Counted from the stretch's first letter, positions 51,901 to 63,470 are shown. The stretch: 64,000 nt of DNA from Cercophora sp. LCS_1 (GCA_036250225.1 JAPZLL010000009.1:372001-436000), one strand, 5' to 3'. A program made the numbers and translations. The notes: generated from the sequence alone by a model not told the origin.

Positions 51901-54216
51901 TACTACAGTGCAGTCGCTTGAAGACACCCCCGACTTCTACCATCTAAAGCAGACTAAAAACCTCAAACTGCAGGCAAATATTGCCAAGTATCTGGAAGAC
52001 AACGCCATGCCGCCGAATGAGTGGTCCCTCGAAACCATCAAGGACGCTATTCACGCCTCGAAGCTTCATCACCTCAGCTGCTTCGACTTCGCGCTCATGG
52101 TAGACCGCAATGACCTCCCTGAAATCAGCAAACCTTTCGTCCGCGGCCGAGCCAACAGCGACTTCTGGGAGAAGTGGACTTCCGAGAAGCAACCTGAAAG
52201 GTCTGCGCAGCTACTAAAATTGTTGCGCGGGAACTCGGCTCTCATGGACCTGTACTTGATTGGGAAGGCTGTTGAGTATCCAGGCTTCCCTTCGTGGCCA
52301 CAAGACGCCCAAAACTTGTTGCAGAACGAGGACCTCAAGACGGAATTGCTTGATGCCTACCAGGACTCCCTCTTTATGGCTCTAAATGACAGCGTAGGTT
52401 TTGGTCCCACGGCTCGCTTCACTCCAACTGCTCACACTTTTCCGAAAGCTCGCAGATCAAGGCACAAAATACCGAATCCTGTAAAACTCCCCTCCACTGA
52501 TTCATTAGGCTGTAGAACTGACGTAGAACCACCAGCTTCGCCAAGCGTCTCTCGCCAGCAACGCTGCAAGCCATGATATTTATGTGGCATCCCGACGCCA
52601 TCGACACTTACGATGCCCATCTAGGGGAACTGTCCCAGTTCAATGATGACGTTAACCAGTCCATCACAGGCGGCGAGGATACGTGGATCACATCCATTAC
52701 CATCTCGCACTTCCGGCTCCACGATCGGACCGAGAGCATGATTCTGCGTGCCGAAAACGAGGTCGACGATGCTGAGCGAAAAGTTCGGAAGGACAAGCTT
52801 GAGGCGGACGAGGCTCTCCGTAAGCGTACAAAGAAGACAAAGTCGCCAACCGGACTCATGTCTCTGACCTCTCTGTACCGCCGCCTTACGAGCAAGCGCC
52901 CAACCAGAAACGAGACAGCCACAACGGAAACAGTCGAGCTCGATGCGGAGCTCGCCTCCCTTTCCGAGATGACACTCTCCCCAAACCACGCGACGTTCGA
53001 GGATCCCGAGTCCAAGAAACAATCAGCAAAGGGCCGCGTTATAAAGGACGACTTTCCACCACAAAACGTTGGAGAGGAACGACGCGGCAAGATCCACGAC
53101 CTGCGACTTTCTCTCGCCATCACGGGTGACAATTGCGGCCGCAACTGGACCTGCTCAATGGTGTGTGAGCTATTCAGCGAGGAAGATGCCGCTACCTACG
53201 CTCAGGAGGTGGCTGAGACCCTCCAGATGTTCATTCACGAGCAGGACACGGGCCGCGCGCTGGTATTCATGCTGCTGCTTGGGTACATGTGCGAGGCACT
53301 GAATAGGGAGTGTGATATAGTCATGAAGGAGCTGGATCTTATCACTGGTAGGAATGTACGCTACATATGAATCTCACTGTGGGGTGTCATTTGGTGCTAA
53401 TTAACCGCAGGCTGAAGTGCTGCTGGAAGGACTGGACTGGCAAAAGTCGGAAATGGCGCTCAAGCAACTCAAGCGGATGCTCTGGGGCCTCGAGGCGCTG
53501 CGTGTCTTCCGTGACAAGTTAGAGAAGGCGATGGAAGCTCTTGATAAGGCCCGTGATGTGATGATTCTGAAAGTCAAGAAACGGGAAGCGATTCAGCACA
53601 AGGATATGAAGCGGACCGTCCAGCGCATTACCAATGAGTTTGTGAAACGCTCTGGGCATGTCCGGAATACGCTCAGGTCGATGCAGCAGCGGATCGACGA
53701 GGGCAACAAGCTTGAGCAGGGCGTATGCATCCTTTCTTGTCTCCCATGTCACAGACGTTGAGAGTTCCCACTGACATCTTTGCAGATGGCATCCGTGATT
53801 TCAGTCGAACAAAACGAGAACATCAGCATGCTCACTTGGCTAACAATTATCTATCTCGCGCCGGCCTTCATTGTGGTGAGTACACTATCCCCTCTCCTTT
53901 TCGACGGCAAACCCATCTACGACAGTCAGTTGACAGAACTTCTCAGGGAGTCTTTGGCATGGGTCACGACATCGTGCCAGCAGAAGCTGGGTGGATGGTC
54001 TTTGGCTGGCTGTTGGTGGTGTTTATCACCGTCACTATCGCATCGGCGCTGAGTCTGCAGTTCATTATTGAGAAGCTGCGGGCAATAGGGCATTGGGTGG
54101 GACGCATTTGGAATCTTCATCCGAGGGATTGGAATGGGGTGGTTGCGGCAATGCGGGGGGCTGTTGCGTGGTTGGGGGGTCTGTTTAGGGGGCTTGGGGT
54201 GCATACAGGGCGTTAA
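48934..54216 (+). CDS. Giant multi-exon protein with C-terminal CorA-like two-TM module (~1,610 aa)
   Basis: Eight exons splice in frame: 48934-49052, 49114-50358, 50461-52393, 52449-52480 (only 32 nt), 52527-53355, 53411-53722, 53786-53875 and 53947-54216. The soluble part of about 1,490 residues has no domain I can name; it contains LDCGVVFVRGDFPDN, MTITVDLGGVIRFGCACSSA and LATFNLVDS-type segments and a long charged helical stretch (ALKQLKRMLWGLEALRVFRDKLEKAMEALDKARD in parts). Residues ~1495-1526 read SVEQNENISMLTWLTIIYLAPAFIVGVFGMG and ~1535-1558 are a second TM. Gln-Asn-x-Asn followed by a TM ending GVFGMG is the CorA/fungal CorA-like signature (GMG instead of GMN). The same reading frame is open and protein-like upstream to about 48739, so a further 5' exon is likely. 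Cellular role unknown. Confidence 0.75.
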
Positions 54217-54284
54217 GGCGTGTGGTTGTTGACCTGGATCTGTATGGATCAGGGGTCTTGACTTGGATGTGTAGGTATGCTAGT

Positions 54285-54775
54285 GTGTAGGTGTTGGAAA
54301 TAAGAAAGAAGATCCTGGGAGAGGAGCATCCCCGTACGCTAACCAGCATAGCCAACCTGGGGGTGCCATATTCGAATCCAGGCCGATAGAAGTAAGCTGA
54401 GGACCTCGAGATGCAAACGATGGAGACGAGAAAGACAGTGTTAGAAGAGGAGCATCCCGGCACGCTAACCAGCATGGCTAACCACCTGGCGTTTACATAT
54501 GCGGATCAAGGCTGATGAAAGGAAGCCGAAAAACTAGAGGTGCGAGTGCTAGAGGCGAGAAAGAGGGTTTCGGAAGAGGAGCACCCCAACACACTCATCA
54601 ACATGGCCCACCTCACATTCACTTGGAAAATTCAGAGCCGTCTTGACGAAGCTCCAGACTTGATGCGTCAGTGCGTCGAGCTCCAGCGGCAATTCTGGGC
54701 CGAGATCATCCGGATACAGTGTCTAATTCTTCCGCATTACATAGATGGGAAGCAGCAAGTAGTCGTTCTATGATG
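54285..54775 (+). pseudogene. TPR (kinesin-light-chain-type) repeat relic
   Basis: Three degenerate copies with period 126-129 bp, anchored by GAGGAGCA(T/C)CC at 54321, 54447 and 54576. They translate as KKILGEEHPRTLTSIANLG, LEMQTMETRKTVLEEEHPG/TLTSMANHLAFTYADQG and VRVLEARKRVSEEEHPNTLINMAHLTF, followed by DLMRQCVELQRQF. This is the 42-residue TPR_10/12 repeat that ends many fungal NB-ARC or NACHT receptors. Stops (TAG, TAA, TGA TGA) occur between units. Confidence 0.7.
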
Positions 54776-54891
54776 AAACAGCCGGTATATCAGAACAAAT
54801 GAGCAATAAATCATTACAGTGGGTTCTCTATGTAGCATCTACAGTTGCAGTGTATAGTTCAACCACATGTGATTCCGTTGTTGGATGATAG

Positions 54892-55380
54892 TGTTAAATA
54901 AGGTTATTCTTCTACACCAATCATTGGGCCCAGGGTGCAACGACCCACTAAGCCCTGCGGGGACCAATCAGGATGGCCCCGAAGGAAAGGGTCCCGGGCT
55001 GGGGACCAGGAGGTTCGGGACCCAGCGCCGGCCTATTACAAAGGACCCGAGGATGTTGGTTCCGGGGCTCGGGACCAACGGGCTCGGGACTTGGGTTCAA
55101 GGACCACCAGTATATAGTTACGATAGTTGTGCCCACAACTGCGTGAGGACTCTTGGATCCTCGCGCTAGCAATACATTATTCTTGATCGCCGCTTAGTGA
55201 GACCTATCGTCTGGGACCTCTAGGTCTACGATCTGCTTGACAGTATATCCTCCTTCAAGAGTTGTACTAGCCTTCACTCAGTCACCTTGCACCCACCCTA
55301 CTTAGAGCATTGGACCCTGTCCGCTTTTACAATCTGTCTTTACCAGGCTCACCACGGTGTCCCCGGAGCAGGCCGTAACA
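54892..55380. mobile_element. Probable solo LTR of a retrotransposon
   Basis: A 489-bp block begins TGTTA and ends TAACA, the inverted terminal signature of LTRs. It has a TATA-like TATATAG near 55111 and a different composition from its flanks. No 5-bp target duplication is seen (GATAG upstream, AATGA downstream) and no second LTR or pol gene is in the window, so this is tentative. Confidence 0.45.
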
Positions 55381-56045
55381 AATGATTAATTATCTAATCT
55401 TTTTGCTTAACAAATCACACAACTGCCTCCTAATAATAGCTCCCTCTCAATAATCAGTACTCAATTCTCTACTCAATATCATTCTCAGCATCTTGTAGCC
55501 GCTATATTTCAAATACAATTTTCTTCTTTTTATTTAAACGCCCCTTCTTACCCTTTAAGTTATTCCAAAAATAATAATAGACCTAATTCTTACTCAATAA
55601 GACTTTTACTTTTAATTCAGACCTCTCCTTCTCTAATACTACTATCAGTATTTAACTACTATATCTCGAATAAAACCTTGTCAACATCAAGTTTAAACGT
55701 TCCTTTTTATTTTTCAAGTCCTCCCAAAAATCATAACTATTCTAACTCCTACACAGCAAAAATCTTAATCCTGGTTTAAAGCTCCTCTTCTCTATTAATC
55801 TAATTACATTTATTAACCGCCCTTTAATTAGTTTTCTCCCGGTTTTCTTAAATGCGTTTCAGGTGTTAAAAAAATTTCTTAACAATCTTACTCTTTAGCT
55901 TTTAACTTATCTAATCTCATTGTTTGCTCCGTTTCCTCTTGTTTCATTTAAAGCAATTTACTCTGTAGTGTTTCTTTTGCAACAGAAATATTCTCAAGCT
56001 TCTCTCCTTCTCTCAATATCTCCCTTTCATACTATTGATCTGGTG
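55381..56045. repeat. G-poor AT-rich tract with degenerate 159-bp tandem repeats
   Basis: The plus strand is strikingly poor in G. Two copies of a unit share TTTAAACG followed by CCTT…TTTTT and CCAAAAATCATAA-type blocks, at 55533 and 55692 (spacing 159 bp, i.e. 53 codons), and a poorer third copy starts near 55850. The minus strand reads YYFWNNLKGKKGRLN and YDFWEDLKNKKERLN in the two copies, so a lysine-rich repeated peptide may once have been encoded. Confidence 0.6.
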
Positions 56046-57153
56046 ATGAACGACACACACACACACAGAACCCAGCGGTCGGCCTTCCAGGCCGACCTAT
56101 GGTCAGACCTTCCTCTGATCGGAGGTAGGCATATGGACGACGACGATAACAACGTAGGAAAACAACAACTCCCCTCGTCACCCCTGGAACTTCGTCATGG
56201 TGGTGAGTTGTTCCGTTCAATCTAAATCTGAGGCGCTGGCGCAACACTTATGCCCAGGCGTCACGTGCCGAGCACGTGACAGCATGTTGCTCACCACCGT
56301 GACTATGTACAAAAACGGAAAGGCAACCGCAGGCCAGCTCTCCTTAGCCGTCGCCCCAAGTCACTATTCAACCCTTGATTGCAAGTTCTAATGTTTTTCT
56401 TCAAGCCTCCGGTACTGCAATATTCCTTCAGATAGACTAATTCTGGACTACCTTTGGACTTGATCAAGGAAGATTGTTTCAGGCAAGTGCTTTAGGTCTG
56501 GGATTTGTTACCGTTGATGCCGAGAGACATACAGACAACACCTTCGCGCTAACACCATGTTGGGCTTAGAGGTATTGCCTGTTCACCAAAACGGGATGGA
56601 ATTTCCGAGGCGGTTCTTGCCATCAAAAAGGCACCTCACCCTCCATGCGGATTGCAGCCAAGCCGCGGCTTAAAGGTGTCCAAGCCGTTGACGTGGACAT
56701 TAATCATTAATACCTCATCTCGGCTTCGAAAAGCCTGAACGAAAGGAAACGATTGGCTTCGATGCGAGCGATGACCCTCCATCTGTGGAAGAGGACCAAC
56801 TGCATAGCTGCTGCCAAATCATACTCGTCTCCGGCACAACGGATCAGCCAAGGATTGGTCGCGACGCCGCAGAGAGGCCTACACCACACGGCTCGTTTAG
56901 ATGGGTTGCTGCAGGCGAAGTGCTTCCCCCACCAGAGCCCCGCTTTCTCCACCATTGCCACCCGCCCTGCGCATATTTTCTCCAGGCCCTACAGTGAACG
57001 ACAGGTGCCGGTTTGCATCTTCTGTTGTTGATAAATGCTGGGAGCCTGACCCCACCCCAGAACTCTCCAGACTGCCACAGCAACAGTTACCTCTATTTTG
57101 AGGCCCTCGGAAAGTCAACATTGTCCGGAACTTTCCACCACACTACGCTCTCA
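56046..57153. other. Intergenic, no supported gene
   Basis: 1.1 kb between the AT-rich tract and the coiled-coil gene, with a short (CA)n at 56054-56066. The frames at 56753-57031 are chance overlaps. Confidence 0.5.
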
Positions 57154-58871
57154 ATGTCCGAAAAACCTAGACGCGCGGCAAGCCAGTCGAAAGGACCCAA
57201 CAAGTCGGGCCCCGCTGACAATGGCGAACCGTTTCCTAGCCGGCTCATAAAGGCGGCTAACGATTTTGGGAACCTCCTTCAAGATGCCGGTGGGCTGCAG
57301 AACCTTGCCAGCCTGATCAAAGAACGCGACACCCTCCAAGAGGGCTTGGAGCAGAAAGAGGTGGAAATAGAGCGTTTGAGGAACGAGATGCGGCAAACGG
57401 AGCACCGCCATGGAGAAGAGATGTCCAAACTGAAACAGGAGAAAATGAAGATCGAATCAGCCATTGAGGTGATGATAACGGAGATCGGGGTCCGGTACAA
57501 GAAATGGGATAAAGAGACGGGTAACTGTGCGAACCAGGCTGCAGAATTGGCCCGGTTGAAATCGGATCTCGACCGTGCCCAAGAAAAAGTTACCGTATTG
57601 TCAAGCGACAACGGGACTCTTCGTGGTGAAAAAGAGCAACTGGAGGGAGAATTTGGGGAGGCGCAGGATTCTCTCAAGAAGCTATCCAGCAAGCTCCAAA
57701 GGAGAGAACTCAAAGTAAAGGAGACACAGAGCGACCTAGCCAAGTGCAGGGATGTTCTGAAAGAGCTTGAGGACAATTTGGGCATAATCCCCCTGAACGG
57801 AACCCAAACGTAAGCGGACGACGTCCTCTCAGCCACTGAGTACTAGTCTATACTATCCCCTAGTTAACGGCTAACCGGTGCTAGGGAAAAAAGTTTCGAG
57901 GAACTAAGCACTAGGGTCCATCAGCTCGCTAAGCGCTTTCTCTCGAGCCCGTTGCCACCTCCCATTGTGAGTCCACCCGAATCAATCTATTCTGATTGGT
58001 GAGTAAGATTGACAACTCTCCAAAGGCGCAAATAGAGGGATTAAAACCACCCCTGTCACAAGTGCCTCAGGTGCTCACTGATTCAGCGCCAGCTTGTCTG
58101 ATGCGCGTCGCCCTTGGCGAGGCACTCATTGCCCAGGTGCTTTGCACGAACATCTTCAGGGACTTTGACGATTCGAGACATGTCGTTGGCGTTGATCTGG
58201 ACAAGCTGACCGGGATCATCAACTTGATGGCCCAAACGCACCCGTCCCAGGCGGTCATCATCAGGTGCCAAGTCGCAAAGATTTGCAGTGATTCAATTAA
58301 CGTGGCAACCGTTGCCGGTAAGGCCGCAGAGCGCGTTGCCGATATCTTGGCTGGGTGGCTTGGGCCAAAGAAGCAATCGTTCTTGACGCAACTAGAGGCC
58401 CTGTTCTCGGATGCTCTGAAACTCTGGCGACCATTGCAGCGTTCACCCAAGCGCATCACAGCGAGGGCGGATCTTTCGGGAGAGTTCTGGTTCTGGGACG
58501 AGGACAAGCGTTCCGCGTACGACCAGGTGGACAACGGCCCGTCGGAAAACGAAGGGGAGCGGATGACGTCTACGATAGACGGCCCACTGGTCGTCCTGTT
58601 TCCTCAAATCGTCGCTGATGGGGAGGATCCTCTGTTCCAAGGATGCGCTCTGTTCCATACCCAGCACGCTGTAATGGCCGCGGCTCGCGAGCAGTCCAGC
58701 CACCAGACCCTACGCCGGCGACGGCCGAGCAGAAACCAGCCAAGGTCGGCGCCAAAACCGGATGCATCCCCCGATACAACGGGCCATGGCTATCCCCTTG
58801 GTGGCCCATTGAGCGATGTGTCGTATGGGGAGGTAGCAGCTCCTCCCGTTGGTGCGAGAAGAGCCAATTAA
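57154..58871 (+). CDS. Coiled-coil protein with conserved C-terminal region (533 aa)
   Basis: Three exons, 57154-57809, 57885-57966 and 58008-58871. The second intron is only 41 nt (GTGAGT ... TGATTGGTGAGTAAG). The N terminus is basic and polar, then residues ~50-215 form a long heptad coiled coil (LIKERDTLQEGLEQKEVEIE, RLKSDLDRAQEKVTVL). Exon 2 encodes the linker LSTRVHQLAKRFLSSPLPPP. The C-terminal 290 residues start with IDNSPKAQIEGLKPPLSQVP and have a helical body (ACLMRVALGEALIAQVLCTN). The tail is Pro/Arg-rich. I do not recognise the family; it resembles other fungal coiled-coil proteins of unknown role. Confidence 0.72.
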
Positions 58872-59256
58872 TGCAGCGGCAATCTTCATTCAAGGTCCCC
58901 GTCGATGTAAACCGATAAACCGTGCAAAAGTCATTGCATCATGACGATAAATGGGCAGTCCGTAATGCGGGATGTAATTAGGTACCTATGAGTTGAGCAG
59001 GCCGAGTGGCATTTCGACAATTACGAAATGAATGGCACAGAACAACGTCGCTAGCCAATGCAGATGGATCCCTGCCCAACTGGGTGCGTGTCCAGCCCAC
59101 GGGAGTGGAGCCATTGGGTGGAAGCTATTCCCACGCATGATGTTATCTTTCCCATGATGCAAGAGAGCAGAGTTCCAACAAGAACAGATTCAAATTAGGG
59201 GAGGGGATGGCAACTGCCACCGGATGAGTCGAACTATTGTTACCAAGCCGTCGAAA
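58872..59256. other. Intergenic, nothing recognised
   Basis: 385 bp between convergent genes. Confidence 0.5.
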
Positions 59257-59931
59257 TTAAGGCCAGGACTCCTTCACACCTCCTGGTGCCCCCGGATTCA
59301 CTTCCCCCTTCGTTTCCTCTAACTCAAGGTCAACTACCCTGTAGTCCCACAATTCCAAAATCTTCACATTCCTCGCCGACGGCCTCACATAATACGGCAC
59401 CCGCTTATTTATCTCCTTCGTCATACTTCCATCAAACACTCTCTCCCTCTTCGCAGTCCAGCGCCACTCCCCATCAAAATCCCAACTATACCTCAGCAAC
59501 ACCTTCCCGCTCTCTTTTGCCTTTCTCAGCTCCCAGCCCTTGTACTGAAAACCCGGCCCCTCATCATCCAGCCGATAACTGTAGATCAGCCGATACGCAT
59601 CTTTAATTCCTTCCTTGTCACTAAGCCCGTAATACCCTGGCACAGGAGGAGGATGTGGGTGTGTCGGCACAACGGAGAGGATTGCATTTGCGGAAGGGAC
59701 AATGGCGTTGGTGGCGAGGCGGAGGAAGTGGTCCGCCGGGCTGAAAGGCGGCTGCACGGCACCGGGGGAGACAACCGAGTCAACGGATACGTTACCACGA
59801 AGACGTTGGTTGTCGAGGATGGTGGTGCCGCCAATGAAGCGGAAGAAGTAATTTGTGCGTGGGAAGGAATCGGATTGGGCGGTAATGAGAGTTAAAAGGG
59901 TGAGGATCGCGAGCGCGAGTGGCCTCATCAT
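59257..59931 (-). CDS. Secreted protein (224 aa)
   Basis: Single exon, ATG at 59931 (a second ATG directly follows). The signal peptide is MMRPLALAILTLLTLITAQ. The mature part has FPRTNYFFRFIGGTTILDNQRL, a Pro-rich segment (PTHPHPPPVP) and aromatic-rich beta-like strands (FQYKGWELRKA, LLRYSWDFDGEWRWTAK). It has no cysteine in the mature region, so it is unlike the other small secreted proteins here. No family was recognised. A TATA box lies about 90 bp upstream. Confidence 0.75.
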   Translation of the reverse strand: MMRPLALAILTLLTLITAQSDSFPRTNYFFRFIGGTTILDNQRLRGNVSVDSVVSPGAVQPPFSPADHFLRLATNAIVPSANAILSVVPTHPHPPPVPGYYGLSDKEGIKDAYRLIYSYRLDDEGPGFQYKGWELRKAKESGKVLLRYSWDFDGEWRWTAKRERVFDGSMTKEINKRVPYYVRPSARNVKILELWDYRVVDLELEETKGEVNPGAPGGVKESWP

Positions 59932-60016
59932 GATTGGGGTTATTGCGGGCGTCTGTGGCTTTAGTGATGCCTTCGATAAAAACGGGGATGAATTTTAGGA
60001 AAACTAGAGGTCGAAG

Positions 60017-60024
60017 TTTATATA
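60017..60024 (-). promoter_or_regulatory. TATA box of secreted protein gene
   Basis: TATATAAA on the minus strand, about 90 bp upstream of the ATG at 59931. Confidence 0.5.
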
Positions 60025-60986
60025 TTTATGGTAGGTATGCAAGTTGATATCAAAGGACTATCAGCGTGAGGTTGTTAGAGCGTGGAGGGTCAGGCCACCT
60101 GGCTCCCGCTATACACAATCTGCAGAGCAGATAAAGTTGGATTTTGCCTGGATTTATCCAGGTATCAGCTTACGACGCAACCATTGAATTCGCTGGTTTT
60201 CCCGGTAACGCCTACTTCACAGTACCTTTCGCCGTAGGGCAGACATGCCCAATATGTGTCACATACAGCTCAGCCCCAATATTCAAGCCGTCACCAATAA
60301 AATCCCGTAAAACTTAAAGTGTCATCTAGTTCGAAGCCAGGCAGTCAGTCTAGAACCGGTACACAGCCATTGTTGGAAGTAAGATGACACTTCTATCACG
60401 CCGCGCTTACCTTGTCCAGGAGCGTCATATCCACTAGTCTATCTAAGTAGTCTGAGTTTGAGCTCATTAGGCATCACAAGTAGCTGAGGAAAGCAAGATA
60501 AATAAGACTGAAGAATTATTGAGCTAAGTTAGAGTTCTTTGGGTTCTCCAAGACGCACTTGCGGTTATCTTCTTGCCTTCATAACCGGATATCCTAACAT
60601 GGCTTTCTCCCCAGAGCGCAAGGCGCTATAGGATGGCACGTGGTCGGACGTACGGCGTTTCCCGGAAATCCCACGGGTGTCCGAACTGTCAATGCGCGAT
60701 AAGAAGCGGAAGCAGTGGCTTGGATTGGCACAGGGTTCAAGGCGCCAACCACCCTTGGGGCTGACCAGAGCCCCCTCCCGCCGGCACGCTGATTGGCGCC
60801 TTTTGGTGCGTGACAAATGCCAGTTCAAGGGAACATGCGGAGAAGTGATATGTCGATTTTCCATCTCCATGGATGGATGCCAGCCCCCAACGGCCTAGTG
60901 TCGGTCGGGACTTGCCATTTTGAACCAGATAAAAACCTTGGCATTGCCGGACCTCGCAATCCCCCATCAGTCACCATCAAAAAATC
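60025..60986. other. Divergent intergenic region
   Basis: About 1 kb between the secreted protein gene and the Zn2Cys6 regulator. The short frames at 60565-61073 on the minus strand lack features. Confidence 0.5.
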
Positions 60987-63334
60987 ATGGTGAACCATCC
61001 GTCGCTGCACCCTCGGACTGTCGGGTCCGACTCGCCCTCGCCAGCACCATTGTTCACGGGTCCCCCACAACAACGCGACCTCGCGCCTCGTCCTCGCCGC
61101 GGCCCCGTCACCCGATGCGCCTGTCAGCCGTGTCGGAGGAAGAAAACAAAGGTACGGTCCGTTGATTGATCCCTGGTCTAGCGAGCGGATGCGGGCGTTG
61201 ACCCGGCACAGTGTGACGGCGTGCGGCCAGTATGCAGCACGTGTGCGATCGAGGGAAACAAAGCACGCTGTGGGTACTCGGTCCGGGAGGACGCTGCGTC
61301 GCTCGTCGATGACCTGAGGCGGACCCGGGTTGAGGCTGAGTTGGAGAAGGATGCGCTACGAGAGCTGGCCGATTACCTCTGTCTCGGGCCGGAGGAGAGC
61401 GCGTGGGAAGTGTTCCAACAGCTCAGGCTGCGCGCCGCGTGTAGTTCTCCTGGTGCGGATGCCTTCACCATCCTCCAAGACGTCGTGGGAGATGTGCGGA
61501 GACGGATCCCGGATTTCGGCACGCAGGAGATGCATGCAATCGAGGCCGAGGCACTGGCGGGGAGTGTGATCAGGGTGCCAGCACGGCCGTGGACGTCAGT
61601 CGCCGGCGACGGCATCGTATCGAGTCTGCTCTCGGCCTTCTTCAAGTGGGATGAGCCGTTTTCCTACGCCTACGTCGTGAGGGATCTGTTTGTGAGCGAT
61701 ATGCGCCATAGCAAACCGTCGCAGGCCAAATACTGCTCGCCTCTGCTCGTCAACGCCCTCTGTGCAGTGCGCTCGGTTAGTCGAGTCCTCCTATTCTGCT
61801 CTCTATAATCCTGCTAAATGACTGTAGTACAATTCGGACAGTGTGAAGCGGGCTCAGAGGGCTTCCGGCGTCGATCTCGGCGAGAAATTCTTCGCTGAGG
61901 CCAAGATGCATCTCGATGCTGAGCTCCTCAAGCCGTCCTTGACGACGGCGCAGGGACTCTTTACTATATACCTTTACACATTCGGCAACACCACAAACCG
62001 AGCAGCGGACCTATATCGTTCTGCGGCCTACGAGATGCTTCGGAGGATGAAACCCAGGTACCTAATTGCCAAGCTAGACCCCAGTGTCCCCGAGGAAGCC
62101 AAGCAACGACGGGCCCTCATCAGGGCCGCATGGGGTTTCTACGTGTTCGAATGGCAAGTTTGGTCTTCTCGGCTTTTCATTCTCGGCAGTCCGCTGACAC
62201 AGCTCTCCCATCCTCCCAGCTTTTTATCCAACACGTATCAGACACCGCCAGTGATTTCCCCGCCGACCATCCCGAAGCCCCATGATTGCAGTGACCCGTC
62301 CGCCGGTAATATCGATATCAACGGCCACCCGTACGGATTGCTCTCACCCGGTCCGCCCATGGTGCCTGGGATACTCGAAGTCCTTTGCGATGCAGCTCTC
62401 CTGTACCACAAGGTCATGGTGCACAACAGCAAGGTGCGACTGGTCCGAACCGGGGGCGCCGCTGACATGGACGCACGGATGGAATTCTTCTCGGGGCTCG
62501 CGGCCCTCGAGGACTCGTTCCCCCCCAGAATGCGATGTTGCACGAATCCCACCCCACAAACGCTGTATCTCAAGTAGGTGTGCCCTCTTGGGCCATCACC
62601 AACTCAGGACTAACCGCTACATTCCACAAAGACTCTACTTCTCTGTCATTGCCTACAACCTCCTCCGCCCCCTCCCCGCCACGACACGCGTCCCCTACTC
62701 CCTCCACCCATCCGGCTTCACAACCGCCTCCTCTCTCCTCGTTCAGATCTGCGCCGCCGACGTGCACCTCGTCGAGTCCTACGCGCGCACTTGGGGCATG
62801 GCCGAGTATTCGCCCATGCTCTTCACCGGTATTTTGAACGTCACGACTTCTCTCATCCCGATGCTCCCCGACAGCAGCAGCAGCAGTGCCAACAAAAACA
62901 ACAAAGCCACGTCTGCACCAGACTCTGACTCGGGAAGAGAGGGCATTTCAGCTTCAGACCTCTTCACCCGCGCCTGCGCCCTCGTGCCCGTTTTTGACCG
63001 GGACTACCCATTCGTGTGGCCTGTCATGCAGGGTGTGCTCGCACTGGCGTGCAAGATGCGCAAGGCGATCCCTCCGGGGGCGAGGCGGTACTTTGAGGGC
63101 ACTTGGACGGGAGGGATGGAGCATCAGCGGCAGCAGCAGACAAGACGGCGGTGGAACAACCCTAGTGATTTGCCCATCAACTTCACCTTTGCGCTGCCGG
63201 TGCCGGATCGGCTGCTGCCGGGCGAGGGGGAGGATGAGGATGGCGGTTGGGAGGGGGATGGGCAGCAAGGGGCTCGTAAGGTTGGTTGCGATTTGGTGGC
63301 CTTGTTGGAGGACTGGGCAGGGTTGGATGATTGA
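60987..63334 (+). CDS. Zn(II)2Cys6 transcription factor with fungal_trans domain (703 aa)
   Basis: Exons 60987-61151, 61212-61775, 61828-62153, 62220-62573 and 62632-63334. The first intron splits the zinc cluster: CACQPCRRKKTK | CDGVRPVCSTCAIEGNKARC supplies all six Cys of a binuclear GAL4-type cluster at residues ~45-80. A short coiled coil (LVDDLRRTRVEAELEKDAL) for dimerisation follows. The middle-homology region has TAQGLFTIYLYTFGNTTNRAADLYRSAAYEMLRR. The third intron starts with GC (GCAAGT … CTGAC … CTCCCAG, 66 nt); removing it yields VFEC|FLSNTYQTPPVISPPTIPKP, which restores the usual …PP.IPKP pattern. The acidic C-terminal tail could be an activation region. Target genes unknown. Confidence 0.88.
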
Positions 63335-63470
63335 GGGTTAATTAGGACGCTGGAATGAAGGGACGCTTTTTGCAGGTGCGCCATTCTCAGGTATTTCGCG
63401 ATCACAGCATACATATAATAGGAGAGAGAGGCAACGACTTCGAAGTTCATCCAGCAATCGCCCCGACTAC
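63335..63470. other. Convergent 3' ends
   Basis: Short overlap zone of the 3' flanks of the regulator and the zinc-finger gene; AG-rich. Confidence 0.5.

Noticed and set aside
54887..55385. Target-site duplication around the LTR-like block
   Set aside because: The five bases on each side (GATAG and AATGA) do not match, so no insertion duplication is claimed.
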